Below are positions 31,436 to 40,612 of a stretch of DNA of 64,000 nucleotides, in pieces (positions within the stretch are counted from its first letter, which is position 1; each line of letters starts with the position of its first letter). The notes under the pieces are model-generated. The model did no database searches and was not told the DNA's origin. It worked only from the letters and a program-made list of their open reading frames with translations. The position numbers and the translations under genes are program-made. The DNA comes from Pseudomonas hefeiensis (GTDB lineage Bacteria > Pseudomonadota > Gammaproteobacteria > Pseudomonadales > Pseudomonadaceae), in the NCBI RefSeq assembly GCF_030687835.1, contig NZ_CP117449.1:1-64000 (forward strand), read 5' to 3'.

Positions 31436-32773
31436 TTAGGCTTTCTGGCGTGCCAAAAAGCTTTCTAACATGTCACAGATAGCTTTCGTTTCGACAGGAT
31501 ATTTTTCATTCAAATAAATGTACAAATCCTGATCCGACACACCATGGACCAATTTGATCGCCTTTCGAAATTGTTGGTTATTCTGCGGTTCTTTATCTAA
31601 TGGATAGGCCAGAGAATATTTACCATTTTGATAATCTTCAAAAATTTTCTTTTCTACACTACGAAAGGGGATGCAATAGGTATTTTTCTGACGTTCATTT
31701 TTCGTACCTGCGTAATCTCCATCCAAAATCGCGATAACGTGCTCTCCAGGGCCAAAAAATTTCTCAGTCATATTCTTTCGAAGCAATTGTATTACATTGT
31801 CGCCACCGCCGATGGGTATTATCTGAAAGGAATAGAAGGTTGGTATTTTGTGGATGTTTATAAGAAATCTAAAAAAACCTTCAAGCATAGGGTCTTCAGT
31901 CAAAATGTAGCGATCCCAGCCAGAGAACCCAAAAAGTACTGACTTAATATAGTTGTACGACGCCAATCTAGTTTTGGTAAACCCATCCTCGCTATACATA
32001 TAGTGCAGCTCTTCATCTTCCATTGTGCGCATGATTGCCATCGAGTGCGTTGTGAACACAACATTAACTTGCTCGGTCTTGCAGAACTTTCTGAGCCACC
32101 CGATAAGTCGGCTTTGCGCAGCTGCATCTAAAGAAATGTCTATCTCATCTATTACGATAAGGCGAGCTGTACCTTTGATCTTTCTATATAGAGAAATTAA
32201 AAAGAACTCTCCGGAGCTAAGATGGTCCTCTCTAACATAGCGATCATTCTCTAGTGGAATAATGTAATATTTATTTCTTCCGATCCTTACTTCCTTTAAA
32301 TTGGAGAACTTATCATCCCCGTAAATATCAGCAAGCAATGCAATTAGCTCGTTCGGAGAGTAATATTCTTCAAGCATTACTGCCGTACGAATATCATTAT
32401 CAGCAGAGCTTATACTCTGAAAAGTATTAAAGCGCTGCCCCCAGGGCATAGGCAGTTCAACTTCAATTTGTTTCTTAAAGTCTACTGGGAAAACTGATTT
32501 ACTATTAAGGTCCTCAATATTTTGGTCGTACTCAAAGTCATAAGCCTTCCCATCACATGTATAGGTTATTTTGCTGCCTGGTTTTATTGCTCCTGGTTGA
32601 GCCATTTTTGAGAAAGTGTCAGCAATTTTAAGATTTCTTATTGACTTTATAAGTGTTGTTTTTCCAACTCCGTTTTTCCCTACGATACACGTCAATCCAT
32701 TGTTATTTAGGTTAAGCTCAATGCGAAAATTATTGATGTGTTGTACGTTGTTAAGCTCTATATGGATTTGCAT
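31436..32773 (-). CDS. ATPase-TOPRIM fusion, putative retron effector
   Basis: 445 residues. The N-terminal SMC/OLD-like ATPase has Walker A GKNGVGKTT (32-40), signature HLSSGEF (184-190), Walker B LIVIDE (205-210) and H-loop TTHS (241-244). A C-terminal TOPRIM-like domain of the DUF4435/OLD kind has the acidic residue E293 (LTEDPMLEGFF), IGGGDN (321-326) and DGD (351-353). This layout is that of ATP-driven nucleases such as OLD, PARIS AriA plus AriB, and the effector of Retron-Eco8. It follows the reverse transcriptase with a one-base overlap, so they are co-translated. Low GC suggests acquisition. Nuclease target unknown. Confidence 0.82.
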   Translation of the reverse strand: MQIHIELNNVQHINNFRIELNLNNNGLTCIVGKNGVGKTTLIKSIRNLKIADTFSKMAQPGAIKPGSKITYTCDGKAYDFEYDQNIEDLNSKSVFPVDFKKQIEVELPMPWGQRFNTFQSISSADNDIRTAVMLEEYYSPNELIALLADIYGDDKFSNLKEVRIGRNKYYIIPLENDRYVREDHLSSGEFFLISLYRKIKGTARLIVIDEIDISLDAAAQSRLIGWLRKFCKTEQVNVVFTTHSMAIMRTMEDEELHYMYSEDGFTKTRLASYNYIKSVLFGFSGWDRYILTEDPMLEGFFRFLINIHKIPTFYSFQIIPIGGGDNVIQLLRKNMTEKFFGPGEHVIAILDGDYAGTKNERQKNTYCIPFRSVEKKIFEDYQNGKYSLAYPLDKEPQNNQQFRKAIKLVHGVSDQDLYIYLNEKYPVETKAICDMLESFLARQKA

Positions 32774-33729
32774 TACGAGCCCACCGAGATATGTATCATT
32801 TTATCAACTGCAGTGGCCCCATATTTCTTTCTAAGCTTATCCAAAAAACTTGGGTCGACGGTGTTGATGTAATTGAGCTGCCCAGAAAATTTCTTTAATG
32901 CTCTTTCAAAGTCTTTTTCTTTCAAAAAAGAAGTGAATTTTTCTTTGTCTTTTAGGAAGCAGTGCATTGCAGTTTCAGAGTGCTTTTTGAGTCGCCCGTC
33001 AACTGAAACCTTTCCATTTGGTAATATTGCAACGCCAAGAATTTTAACTTTCTCACCCGGCCGAGTGAACTTTGTCTTTGTTATGTTTAAATTTACTCTG
33101 TCCCCAAACTCACAACATAGTAACTCTGTTGTTTTGGGAATGATGAGGTGCATCTTCTCTTCCACGCTACCAGAAATTATTATATCGTCCGCATACCTGG
33201 TATAAATAAGTTCATTTTCTTCACACCATGTAAGTAGCTTTTTGTCAAATTCGTAAAGGCAAGCGTTGCTTATAGAGGGAGAAGTAGGGAATCCAGGCGG
33301 CAAAGCATCATCGACGGTAACCAGATCTAGGATTTTATCTAACCATTGCTCTATATCGGAAATAGGACACGCATCCAAAGCGGATAGGATAGTGTTGCCA
33401 ATTAGTTTTCGATCTATACTTCCGAAAAAATTCTTTATGTCAGATTGAAAAAAATACCGGTTAACACTATGCTTTTCCACGGCATCTACAACGTTAACGC
33501 CCTTTCGATATGAAAACACTACATCATTTTTTACAGGAAGACGATCGAAGAGTACTCTACTTAAAAAAGCAAGGTAGAGTTTTAAGTTTTTGTCTGGGAT
33601 ATAAATTGAGCGCCCATCATAGTCCTTCCTTGAATACGCAGAGTTAATGTCGAGCTCTAAAAAATCCGAGAATTTTTGCTTTTCGCGAAAGGTTGCAAAA
33701 AATAACTGTTCTAGAGGTCGCTTGTTCAT
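32773..33729 (-). CDS. Retron-type reverse transcriptase
   Basis: 318 residues. RT motif A is FQSDIKNFFGSI with catalytic D97. LPPGFPTSP (143-151) is the template-grip block. Motif C is RYADDIIISG with D181 and D182. A late KILGVAILP block sits where retron RTs have the VTG region, and FSGQLNYINTVDP follows. There is no maturase, endonuclease or integrase domain, as expected of retron rather than group II intron RTs. It is upstream of and overlaps the ATPase-TOPRIM gene. About 430 bases of structured non-coding DNA lie before it, the usual place for msr-msd. Confidence 0.87.
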   Translation of the reverse strand: MNKRPLEQLFFATFREKQKFSDFLELDINSAYSRKDYDGRSIYIPDKNLKLYLAFLSRVLFDRLPVKNDVVFSYRKGVNVVDAVEKHSVNRYFFQSDIKNFFGSIDRKLIGNTILSALDACPISDIEQWLDKILDLVTVDDALPPGFPTSPSISNACLYEFDKKLLTWCEENELIYTRYADDIIISGSVEEKMHLIIPKTTELLCCEFGDRVNLNITKTKFTRPGEKVKILGVAILPNGKVSVDGRLKKHSETAMHCFLKDKEKFTSFLKEKDFERALKKFSGQLNYINTVDPSFLDKLRKKYGATAVDKMIHISVGS

Positions 33730-33940
33730 ATTTCAATCTGCCTGTTAGGTGGCGATGTGCAGGATTATTGAATTGTAACAAATATCTTCAAGGGTATTAT
33801 CCGATATTTTAAAGAATACGAGAATACAGGATCTCATTCAGATTAAAATATATGATAGAGAAATTAAAAATGTTACGTAAAAAATGAATGGACTGAGCAA
33901 TAAAAAGAAAATTAAATTTTAAGAGAAGTATATACAGAGG

Positions 33941-34165
33941 AAGGGATGCTAAAAGAGGGGAGTCTATGTAAGAGGCAGAGCGATAAAGTGGGAGGGTACC
34001 TATAAAAGGCCCCTTACTATCTGTGTAGGCTAACGCTATGTTTACGCAACATTAGCCTACACAAACGTAAGACGGAGACTAGACACCTGTAGAGGCCAGT
34101 ATTCAAAACTGACTGGAGATACTCCTAGTCACTGGCATGTGGCGACTATAGGCGAAGCATTCCTC
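33941..34165 (-). ncRNA. Candidate retron msr-msd RNA
   Basis: The RNA would run from about 34165 down to 33941, toward the RT. A long hairpin at 34022-34063 has a perfect 12-bp stem TGTGTAGGCTAA / TTAGCCTACACA plus an inner 4-bp stem, and is a good msd candidate. Upstream in the RNA, 34096-34135 folds as CCAGT/ACTGG enclosing GACT-GGAG / CTCC-AGTC, an msr-like stem-loop. The ends GAGGAATGCT (34156-34165) and AGCATCCCTT (33941-33950) pair at 9 of 10 positions and could be a1/a2. Boundaries and the branching G are not established. Confidence 0.6.
34022..34063. repeat. 12-bp perfect inverted repeat (msd-like hairpin)
   Basis: The left arm at 34022-34033 and right arm at 34052-34063 are fully complementary. 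Inside are TGTT (34039-34042) and AACA (34048-34051). No T run follows on either strand, so it is not an ordinary terminator. It is interpreted as the msd stem of the retron-type RNA. Confidence 0.75.
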
Positions 34166-34319
34166 ACAGACAAGCCCCCAATCGGTGGAGGCTCGTTAAA
34201 CGAAGCCCAGCCACAGCAGCGGGACGATCATCCGCTCGGGTTGGGTGCTTCGCCCAAATTCGCTGGCAGGTGGCTACTGGGGTAGAAGAGCCGCGTTTGA
34301 TTCCTTGCCATAGAAACAC

Positions 34320-34347
34320 GAAAACCCGCAGAGATTTCTCTGCGGGC
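34320..34347 (-). terminator. Minus-strand terminator after small open frame
   Basis: Stem CCCGCAGAGA / TCTCTGCGGG (about 34325-34347), followed on the minus strand by TTTTCGTG. It lies 29 bases after the stop of the 75-residue frame at 34376-34603, supporting transcription of that stretch. Confidence 0.65.
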
Positions 34348-34375
34348 CTCGGAAGGTAGGCACGGGAGTCACCCC

Positions 34376-34603
34376 TCATGCGTTGGGATCAGCATTGTTG
34401 CGGGCAATCACTATGTCAATCAAATTTTGATGAGTGCTCGTGATCTTGCGGGTCTTTCCGTGACAGCGCATGAGCCCTAGAGTGCTTATTGTCACAGGTG
34501 CGTAAATCCGACACCTTCGTAAGAACCGTCCCGTGGTTGTAAGCGACAGCTTCCGGGCTAGGTCGTACAGCCTGATTACTATGACAGACTCTTTCCTGCC
34601 CAA
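34376..34603 (-). CDS. Small hypothetical protein
   Basis: 75 residues, basic (MGRKESVIVIRLYDLARKLS), unrecognised. It lies between the metQ terminator and a second minus-strand terminator. It has no signal peptide and an unremarkable composition. The overlapping frame at 34416-34688 is an alternative reading, and the region might instead be a structured non-coding RNA. Confidence 0.3.
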   Translation of the reverse strand: MGRKESVIVIRLYDLARKLSLTTTGRFLRRCRIYAPVTISTLGLMRCHGKTRKITSTHQNLIDIVIARNNADPNA

Positions 34604-34642
34604 CGGAGCGTGAGCAAGCCCCTCGGCACGGACACATTTCCA

Positions 34643-34683
34643 TAAAAAAACGGGCCTGCATTCCCACGCAGCCCCGTTTTTTT
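34643..34683. terminator. Terminator after metQ (bidirectional)
   Basis: CGGG-C-CTGC / GCAG-C-CCCG stem (34651-34676) with one mismatch, flanked by seven A on the left and seven T on the right. It serves the metNIQ operon on the minus strand. Confidence 0.9.
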
Positions 34684-34697
34684 ACCACCTGATCAGC

Positions 34698-35471
34698 TCA
34701 AAACGCCGGCAAAACCGCGCCTTTGTACTTCTCAAGAATAAAAGCCTTCACTTCCGGCGTATGCAACGCCGCAACCAGCTTCTTCATCGCCTCACTGTCC
34801 TTATCATCCTCACGAGCCACCAGGATGTTCACATAAGGCGAGTCGTTACCTTCAATCACCAGCGCATCCTTGGAAGGATCAAGCTTCGCCTCCAACGCGT
34901 AGTTGGTATTGATCAACGCCAGGTCCACCTGGGTCAGCACCCGCGGAATGGTCGCCGCTTCCAGTTCACGGAATTTCAGATCCTTCGGGTTCTCGGTGAT
35001 GTCCTTGGTAGTCGACAGGATGTTGTTCGAATCCTTCAGCTTGATCACCCCAGCCTTCGCCAGCAGCAACAGCGCACGGCCGCCGTTGGTAGCGTCGTTC
35101 GGGATCACCACGTTGGCGCCGCCTGGCAGTTCTGTCAGTGCCTTGTACTTACTGGAATACGCGCCCAGGGGTTCCAGGTGCACGCCGGTCACGCTCACCA
35201 GGTTCGTGCCCTTGGCCTTGTTGAACTCATCCAGGTACGGCTGGTGCTGGAAGAAGTTGGCGTCCAGGCGCTTTTCCGCGACTTGTACGTTTGGCTGGAT
35301 GTAGTCGGTGAAGACTTTGACCTTGAGGTCCACGCCTTCTTTGGCCAGCGCCGGTTTGACGAACTCGAGGATTTCCGCGTGGGGGACCGGCGTTGCGGCG
35401 ACGGTCAGGGTGTCGGCGGCGTGGGCGGAAAACGCTGCGGCGGCAGCGAAGGCAACCAGTAGTTTTTTCAT
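34698..35471 (-). CDS. metQ: Methionine ABC transporter, substrate-binding protein
   Basis: 257 residues with a Sec signal peptide (MKKLLVAFAAAAAFSAHA) and no lipobox. NLPA family: VAATPVPHAEILEFVKPALA, VFTDYIQPNVQVAEKRLDAN and FFQHQPYLDEF are the usual methionine-binding blocks. It is last of the metN-metI-metQ operon, 79 bases after metI, and ends at a strong terminator. Confidence 0.94.
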   Translation of the reverse strand: MKKLLVAFAAAAAFSAHAADTLTVAATPVPHAEILEFVKPALAKEGVDLKVKVFTDYIQPNVQVAEKRLDANFFQHQPYLDEFNKAKGTNLVSVTGVHLEPLGAYSSKYKALTELPGGANVVIPNDATNGGRALLLLAKAGVIKLKDSNNILSTTKDITENPKDLKFRELEAATIPRVLTQVDLALINTNYALEAKLDPSKDALVIEGNDSPYVNILVAREDDKDSEAMKKLVAALHTPEVKAFILEKYKGAVLPAF

Positions 35472-35550
35472 TCAGCTAACTCCTTGTGGGGCGCCCGCTC
35501 TTGGCGCCTGCCAGCGAATGGCCGGCTCATGGTTTATTGGCCGCGAGGCC

Positions 35551-36225
35551 TTATTTTCTAGAAAAATGCACAACCAACTTGTCGCCCACGGTTTGCAGGA
35601 CCTGCACCAGCACCAGCAGCAACACCACCGTGACTACCATCACATCGGTCTGGAAACGCTGGTAACCGAAGCGGATCGCCAGGTCGCCCAAACCACCAGC
35701 GCCGACCACACCGGCCATGGCCGTGTAGGACACCAGCGTAATCGCTGTCACCGTAATCGCCGCAAAAATGCCCGGACGGGCTTCCGGCAGCAAGGCGTTG
35801 ACGATGATCTGCCGGGTCGTCGCGCCCATGGCCTGGGTGGCTTCAATGATGCCGCGATCGACTTCGCGCAAGGCGGTTTCCACCAGACGGGCGAAGAACG
35901 GTGTCGCGCCAACCACCAGTGGCGGAATCGCGCCGGCCACGCCCAGCGAAGTGCCGGTAATCAATACCGTGAACGGAATCATCACGATCAACAGAATGAT
36001 GAATGGCAGCGAGCGCAAGATGTTCACCGCCAGCGACAGCAGCGCATAGAGGCCCTTGGCCTCGAGCAACTGGCGCGGGCTGCACAGAAATAGCAGCACG
36101 CCCAGCGGCAGGCCGAGCAGCACGGTGAACAGCAGCGAGCCAAAGAGCATCAGCAGGGTGTCGCCGGTCGCCAGCCAGATTTCCAGCCAATCGATGTTGG
36201 CGAAGAATGAATTCAACAGTTCCAT
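35551..36225 (-). CDS. metI: Methionine ABC transporter, permease
   Basis: 224 residues with five or six membrane segments, MetI family. The EAA loop reads EATQAMGATTRQIIVNALLPEARPG. Its ATG overlaps the metN stop by one base, so the two are translationally coupled. Confidence 0.94.
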   Translation of the reverse strand: MELLNSFFANIDWLEIWLATGDTLLMLFGSLLFTVLLGLPLGVLLFLCSPRQLLEAKGLYALLSLAVNILRSLPFIILLIVMIPFTVLITGTSLGVAGAIPPLVVGATPFFARLVETALREVDRGIIEATQAMGATTRQIIVNALLPEARPGIFAAITVTAITLVSYTAMAGVVGAGGLGDLAIRFGYQRFQTDVMVVTVVLLLVLVQVLQTVGDKLVVHFSRK

Positions 36226-37232
36226 CAGCGCAGCACCTCCATGTGGACGTCAGCCGCGGTGAAGCGGGCGAACGCCGCCTCCATGTCACCGCCGGTGACG
36301 GCGAGGGTCAGTTGCCCGTAGGGGGTGTCTTTGATGCGGTCGATACGACCGGCCAGAATGCTGTAGTCCACGCCGGTTTCCCGGGCGACGGTGCCGAGCA
36401 ATGGCGCGTAGGTCGCTTCGCCCTGGAACGTCAGACGCACGATACGCCCCGGTACGTGGGCAAAATCGTCGCGCTGTTCGCTTTCGTCAATCTGCTCGTC
36501 TTCCTGGACGAAACGTTTGGTGGTCGCGTGCTTGGGGTGCAGGAACACATCGGCCACCGGGCCTTGCTCGACGATCACGCCGGCGTCCATCACCGCCACT
36601 TGATCGCAGACCCGGCGGATCACGTCCATTTCATGGGTAATCAGCACGATGGTCAGCTTCAGTTCGCGGTTGATCTCCGCCAGCAATTGCAGCACCGAGG
36701 CGGTGGTCTGTGGGTCGAGGGCGCTGGTGGCCTCGTCGCACAGCAGAATCTTGGGTTTGGTCGCCAGGGCGCGGGCGATGCCGACGCGCTGCTTTTGGCC
36801 GCCGGACAACTGCGCCGGGTATTTGCGAGCGTGGTCGGACAAGCCCACCCGCGCCAGCAATTCGGCGACGCGCTGGTCAATTTCGCTGCGGGACAACTCG
36901 CCTGCCAGGGTCAGTGGCAGCGCCACGTTGTCGGCCACGGTCTTGGACGCCAGCAGATTGAAGTGCTGGAAAATCATCCCGACCTGCTGCCGGAAACGCC
37001 TCAAGCCGCTGGCATCCAGGGCGGTGACTTCCTCGCCGTCGACGATGATCTTGCCGCCGCTGGAGTCTTCCAGGCGATTGATCAGGCGCAGCAGGGTACT
37101 TTTTCCCGCACCGGAATGGCCAATCAGGCCGAAGACCTGACCGTTCTCAATCGTCAGACTGGTCGGGTGCAGGGCGGGGATATCCCTACCGGCGACCCGG
37201 TAGGTTTTATGGACGTTTTGAAACTCGATCAC
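36225..37232 (-). CDS. metN: Methionine ABC transporter, ATP-binding protein
   Basis: 335 residues. Walker [10 protein letters not shown], signature LSGGQKQR, Walker [15 protein letters not shown]-terminal NIL domain (about residues 255-330) acts as the methionine sensor that causes transinhibition. First gene of metNIQ; in PAO1 the same genes are PA5503-PA5505. Confidence 0.95.
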   Translation of the reverse strand: MIEFQNVHKTYRVAGRDIPALHPTSLTIENGQVFGLIGHSGAGKSTLLRLINRLEDSSGGKIIVDGEEVTALDASGLRRFRQQVGMIFQHFNLLASKTVADNVALPLTLAGELSRSEIDQRVAELLARVGLSDHARKYPAQLSGGQKQRVGIARALATKPKILLCDEATSALDPQTTASVLQLLAEINRELKLTIVLITHEMDVIRRVCDQVAVMDAGVIVEQGPVADVFLHPKHATTKRFVQEDEQIDESEQRDDFAHVPGRIVRLTFQGEATYAPLLGTVARETGVDYSILAGRIDRIKDTPYGQLTLAVTGGDMEAAFARFTAADVHMEVLR

Positions 37233-37496
37233 GTAGCGAACCTTGTGGGGCGCGTTGGAAAAGGATCAGCGGTTAGCCGGGCGCGCATTTTAGCCTGTCC
37301 GTATAGAGGTTCTTAGCATTTATTTGCGATTGAACCAGCCATTTGGCAATAAGGCGATCAAAGGACATAAAAAAGGAACGCGGCAAAACGGTATATGTCA
37401 GTCACTAAGCAACTCGAAAATGCCCGGGTACCGTGCCTGAGGCATCGAACTCAAGAGTCCTGGCCACGGCGGGGATCGCAACGAGGAGTTAGTCTG

Positions 37497-39635
37497 ATGA
37501 GTACCAAAAAGCCCACCGGCACTGAGAGCCAACTGGCCGGGACCGATACGCTGGATCGCGGCAACACCAACGCCAAGCTTGAGAGCCTGGAACAGTTTCG
37601 TTCCGACGCCACCGAGCAGGCGCTACGCACCAATCAGGGCGTGAAGATTGCCGACAACCAGAACACCCTGCGGGTCGGGGCCCGTGGACCCTCGCTGCTG
37701 GAAGACTTCATCATGCGTGAGAAAATCACGCACTTTGACCATGAGCGCATCCCGGAACGCATTGTCCATGCCCGCGGCACCGGCGCCCATGGTTACTTTC
37801 AGAGCTATGAAGCGCATTCGGCGCTGACCAAGGCCGGTTTCCTACAGGATCCGAGCAAAAAAACGCCGATATTCGTGCGCTTTTCCACGGTGCAAGGTCC
37901 ACGGGGATCCGGCGACACGGTGCGAGATGTGCGTGGCTTTGCGGTGAAGTTCTTTACCGACGAAGGCAACTTCGACCTGGTGGGCAACAACATGCCAGTA
38001 TTTTTCATCCAGGATGCGGTGAAGTTTCCAGACTTCGTCCATGCGGTGAAACCCGAACCCCACAATGAAATTCCTACGGGCGGTTCGGCCCACGACACCT
38101 TTTGGGATTTTGTTTCGCTGGTGCCGGAGTCGGCCCATATGGTTATTTGGGCCATGTCTGACAGGGCCATTCCCAAGAGCCTGCGGTCCATGCAGGGTTT
38201 CGGTGTACACACCTTTCGCATGATCAACGCCGAGGGCCGGAGCAGCTTCGTTAAGTTCCACTGGCGCCCCACAGTCGGCACCTGTTCGCTGGTGTGGGAC
38301 GAAGCGCAGAAGCTCGCCGGTAAAGATACGGACTACCACCGTCGCGATCTTTGGGAATCGATCGAGATGGGGGACTACCCGGAATGGGAATTTGGCGTAC
38401 AAATTGTCGCCGAGGAAGACGAGCATAAGTTCGACTTCGATCTCCTCGACCCCACCAAAATTATTCCTGAAGAACTCGTTCCCATCACGCCCCTGGGCAA
38501 AATGGTACTGAACCGTAACCCGGATAACTTCTTTGCAGAGGTCGAGCAAGTCGCGTTCTGCCCTGGGCATATCGTGCCGGGGATCGATTTCACCAACGAT
38601 CCGCTGCTGCAAGGCCGGCTGTTTTCCTACACCGATACGCAAATCAGCCGACTCGGTGGGCCGAATTTTCATGAGTTGCCGATCAACCGGGCGATTACCC
38701 CGGTGCATAACGGCCAGCGTGACGCCATGCACCGCACCACCATTGACAAGGGGCGCGCTTCCTACGAGCCGAATTCCATCGATGGCGGCTGGCCGAAGGA
38801 AACCCCGCCCGGCCCGCAGGACGGCGGCTTCGAAAGTTATCCAGAGCGCATCGATGCCCACAAGATTCGTCAGCGCAGCGAGTCGTTTGGCGATCACTTT
38901 TCCCAAGCGCGGCTGTTCTACAAGAGCATGAGCCCCCACGAGCAGGAACACATCATCTCGGCTTACAGCTTTGAACTGGGCAAGGTGGAGCGGGAGTTCA
39001 TTCGGGCGCGCCAGGTCAATGAAATCCTCGCCAATATTGATCTGGAGCTGGCGGCGCGGGTGGCAAAAAACCTGGGGTTGCCAGCACCGACTGCCTGCAC
39101 CGTGGACGTACCGAAACCTTCGCTGGAGCAATCCCCGGCCTTGAGTCAGGCGAACCTGCTGTCCGGGGACATCAAGACCCGCAAGGTGGCTGTTTTGGTC
39201 GCCAACGGCGTTGATGGGGCGATTATCGATGCGCTCAAGCAGGCCCTGAAAGCCAAGGGGGCGCACGCCAAAGTGCTCGGGCCAACCTCCGCACCGGTCA
39301 CCACCGCCGATGGGCAAACGCTGCCGGTGGATGCGTCCATGGAAGGTATGCCGTCGATTGCCTTTGACGCGGTGTTCGTGCCGGGCGGCGCGGAATCGAT
39401 CAAGGCCTTGAGTCGCGACGGCGTGGCGTTGCATTACGTGCTGGAGGCCTACAAGCATCTGAAAGCCATTGGGCTTCATGGTGAGGCCCGGCAGTTGTTG
39501 GTGGAATTGAAGCTGGAGGTGGATGCGGGGTTGATCGAAGATGCGGATGCGAGCGGTTTTTCGCGGTTTTTTGCGGCGATTGCTCAGCATCGGGTTTGGG
39601 CGCGGGAGGCTAAGGCCAAGGCGGTTCCGGCTTGA
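37497..39635 (+). CDS. katE: Large-subunit catalase HPII
   Basis: A monofunctional haem catalase degrading hydrogen peroxide, of the large clade-2 type. 712 residues from the ATG at 37497, which follows GAGGAG at 8 bases; a longer frame reaches 37395. Active-site blocks are [12 protein letters not shown] (distal His) and [10 protein letters not shown] (distal Asn). The proximal haem tyrosine motif lies in [14 protein letters not shown]. The C-terminal 150 residues form the DJ-1/PfpI-like domain of HPII enzymes ([14 protein letters not shown]). Monocistronic, divergent from metN. Confidence 0.95.
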   Translation: MSTKKPTGTESQLAGTDTLDRGNTNAKLESLEQFRSDATEQALRTNQGVKIADNQNTLRVGARGPSLLEDFIMREKITHFDHERIPERIVHARGTGAHGYFQSYEAHSALTKAGFLQDPSKKTPIFVRFSTVQGPRGSGDTVRDVRGFAVKFFTDEGNFDLVGNNMPVFFIQDAVKFPDFVHAVKPEPHNEIPTGGSAHDTFWDFVSLVPESAHMVIWAMSDRAIPKSLRSMQGFGVHTFRMINAEGRSSFVKFHWRPTVGTCSLVWDEAQKLAGKDTDYHRRDLWESIEMGDYPEWEFGVQIVAEEDEHKFDFDLLDPTKIIPEELVPITPLGKMVLNRNPDNFFAEVEQVAFCPGHIVPGIDFTNDPLLQGRLFSYTDTQISRLGGPNFHELPINRAITPVHNGQRDAMHRTTIDKGRASYEPNSIDGGWPKETPPGPQDGGFESYPERIDAHKIRQRSESFGDHFSQARLFYKSMSPHEQEHIISAYSFELGKVEREFIRARQVNEILANIDLELAARVAKNLGLPAPTACTVDVPKPSLEQSPALSQANLLSGDIKTRKVAVLVANGVDGAIIDALKQALKAKGAHAKVLGPTSAPVTTADGQTLPVDASMEGMPSIAFDAVFVPGGAESIKALSRDGVALHYVLEAYKHLKAIGLHGEARQLLVELKLEVDAGLIEDADASGFSRFFAAIAQHRVWAREAKAKAVPA

Positions 39636-39670
39636 GGGTAGTCTGAAAGAGTTTTGTTGCTGATAGGACG

Positions 39671-39858
39671 CTATCGCGGGCAAGCCTTGCTCCCACAGGA
39701 GATCGAATTAACCTGTGGGAGCCAGGCTTGTCTTCACAGGAGATCGAATTAACTGTGGGAGCCAGGCTTGTCTTCACAGGAGATCGAATTAACTGTGGGA
39801 GCCAGGCTTGTCTCCGCAGGAGATCAATACCTGTGGGAGCAAGGCTTGCCCGCGATGC
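39671..39858. repeat. REPIN with internal 40-bp tandem repeats
   Basis: The outer arms are inverted copies of a Pseudomonas REP: CGCGGGCAAGCCTTGCTCCC near 39676-39695 and its reverse complement near 39835-39854. Between them a 40-bp unit beginning CTGTGGGAGCCAGGCTTGTC repeats at 39713, 39753 and 39793 with almost no change. It lies between katE and the convergent lipoprotein gene. Confidence 0.9.
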
Positions 39859-39861
39859 TTT

Positions 39862-40575
39862 TTAGGGCTTGCGCGGTGTCAGCACCATTTGCGCCGGCAC
39901 GTTGCGCAGAATCTGCTTTTGCAGTTTCAAATCGAACGACGGCTCAAGCTTTTTGACCCGCTTGGTCAGCAGAGTCGCCAACCACGGATAATCGTCGGTG
40001 CGTGGTGCCTGGATGCTGACATCACATTGAAAATTCACCACGTCGGCGGCAATGGCATCCAGTTGTCGACGCATTTTCTGGATATCGCCGATATTCAGCG
40101 CAATCGTCGTGCTTTCGGCACTCGGGTCGATGACTTTGGCAACCGGTTTGGCTTCGGCGGCCTTGAGGGCGGCTTCGGCTTTTTCCAGCTCTACCCGGCG
40201 GGCTTCAGCAATTTCGCTGTTGACCTCACCAGTGAGCGCTGGCGCTTTGGGCATCAAGGCGCGGGCACGGCTCAGAGCAGTGGCGGCGGCATTGACGTCG
40301 CCTTTTTGCAGATCGATCTGGCTGCGGCGCAAATACGCCTCGGCCAGGCGCCGCTGGTAGGGTTCCAGCGACGGATCCTCGGGCGTCCGGGCTTGCAGTG
40401 CGGCCAGCTGATCTTCAGCGGTGGCCAGCTCATTGCCGGCCAGGCTCTGTTCAAACTGCGCGAGGGCCGGGCCCCGGGTATCGAGGGCTTCGGCGACCGG
40501 CGGCGAATTCTGGCAGGCGCCCAGCAGCAGGGAAAATGCGACAAGGAGCAGATAACGGGAGGCGAACGGCTTCAT
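39862..40575 (-). CDS. Lipoprotein of the znu locus (PA5502-like)
   Basis: 237 residues with lipoprotein signal MKPFASRYLLLVAFSLLLGAC (lipobox LGAC, Cys21). Residues about 40-110 look like TPR-type helical repeats (AEDQLAALQ, AEAYLRRSQIDLQKGDVNAAATALSRA). A coiled-coil-like Glu/Ala stretch follows (VELEKAEAALKAAEAK). Function unknown. It follows znuB by 37 bases on the same strand, as PA5502 does in P. aeruginosa, so zinc-dependent co-expression is possible. Confidence 0.85.
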   Translation of the reverse strand: MKPFASRYLLLVAFSLLLGACQNSPPVAEALDTRGPALAQFEQSLAGNELATAEDQLAALQARTPEDPSLEPYQRRLAEAYLRRSQIDLQKGDVNAAATALSRARALMPKAPALTGEVNSEIAEARRVELEKAEAALKAAEAKPVAKVIDPSAESTTIALNIGDIQKMRRQLDAIAADVVNFQCDVSIQAPRTDDYPWLATLLTKRVKKLEPSFDLKLQKQILRNVPAQMVLTPRKP

Positions 40576-40612
40576 TCCTGCGACTCTCTATTTGCGCAAA
40601 AAGCGAGCAAGT

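Noticed and set aside
31436..33729. Group II intron or diversity-generating retroelement
   Set aside because: The RT has no maturase or HNH part, and no target protein with variable repeats or template repeat is seen; an ATPase-TOPRIM partner fits a retron.
34022..34063. Reading the 12-bp hairpin as a transcription terminator
   Set aside because: No T tract follows on either strand and no gene ends next to it.
37395..37496. 34-codon N-terminal extension of KatE
   Set aside because: The ATG at 37497 has a GAGGAG ribosome site at ideal spacing and a typical KatE N-terminus; the extension has neither.
39713..39832. 40-bp repeats resembling a CRISPR array
   Set aside because: Head-to-tail copies without unique spacers, flanked by REP arms; it is a minisatellite within a REPIN.
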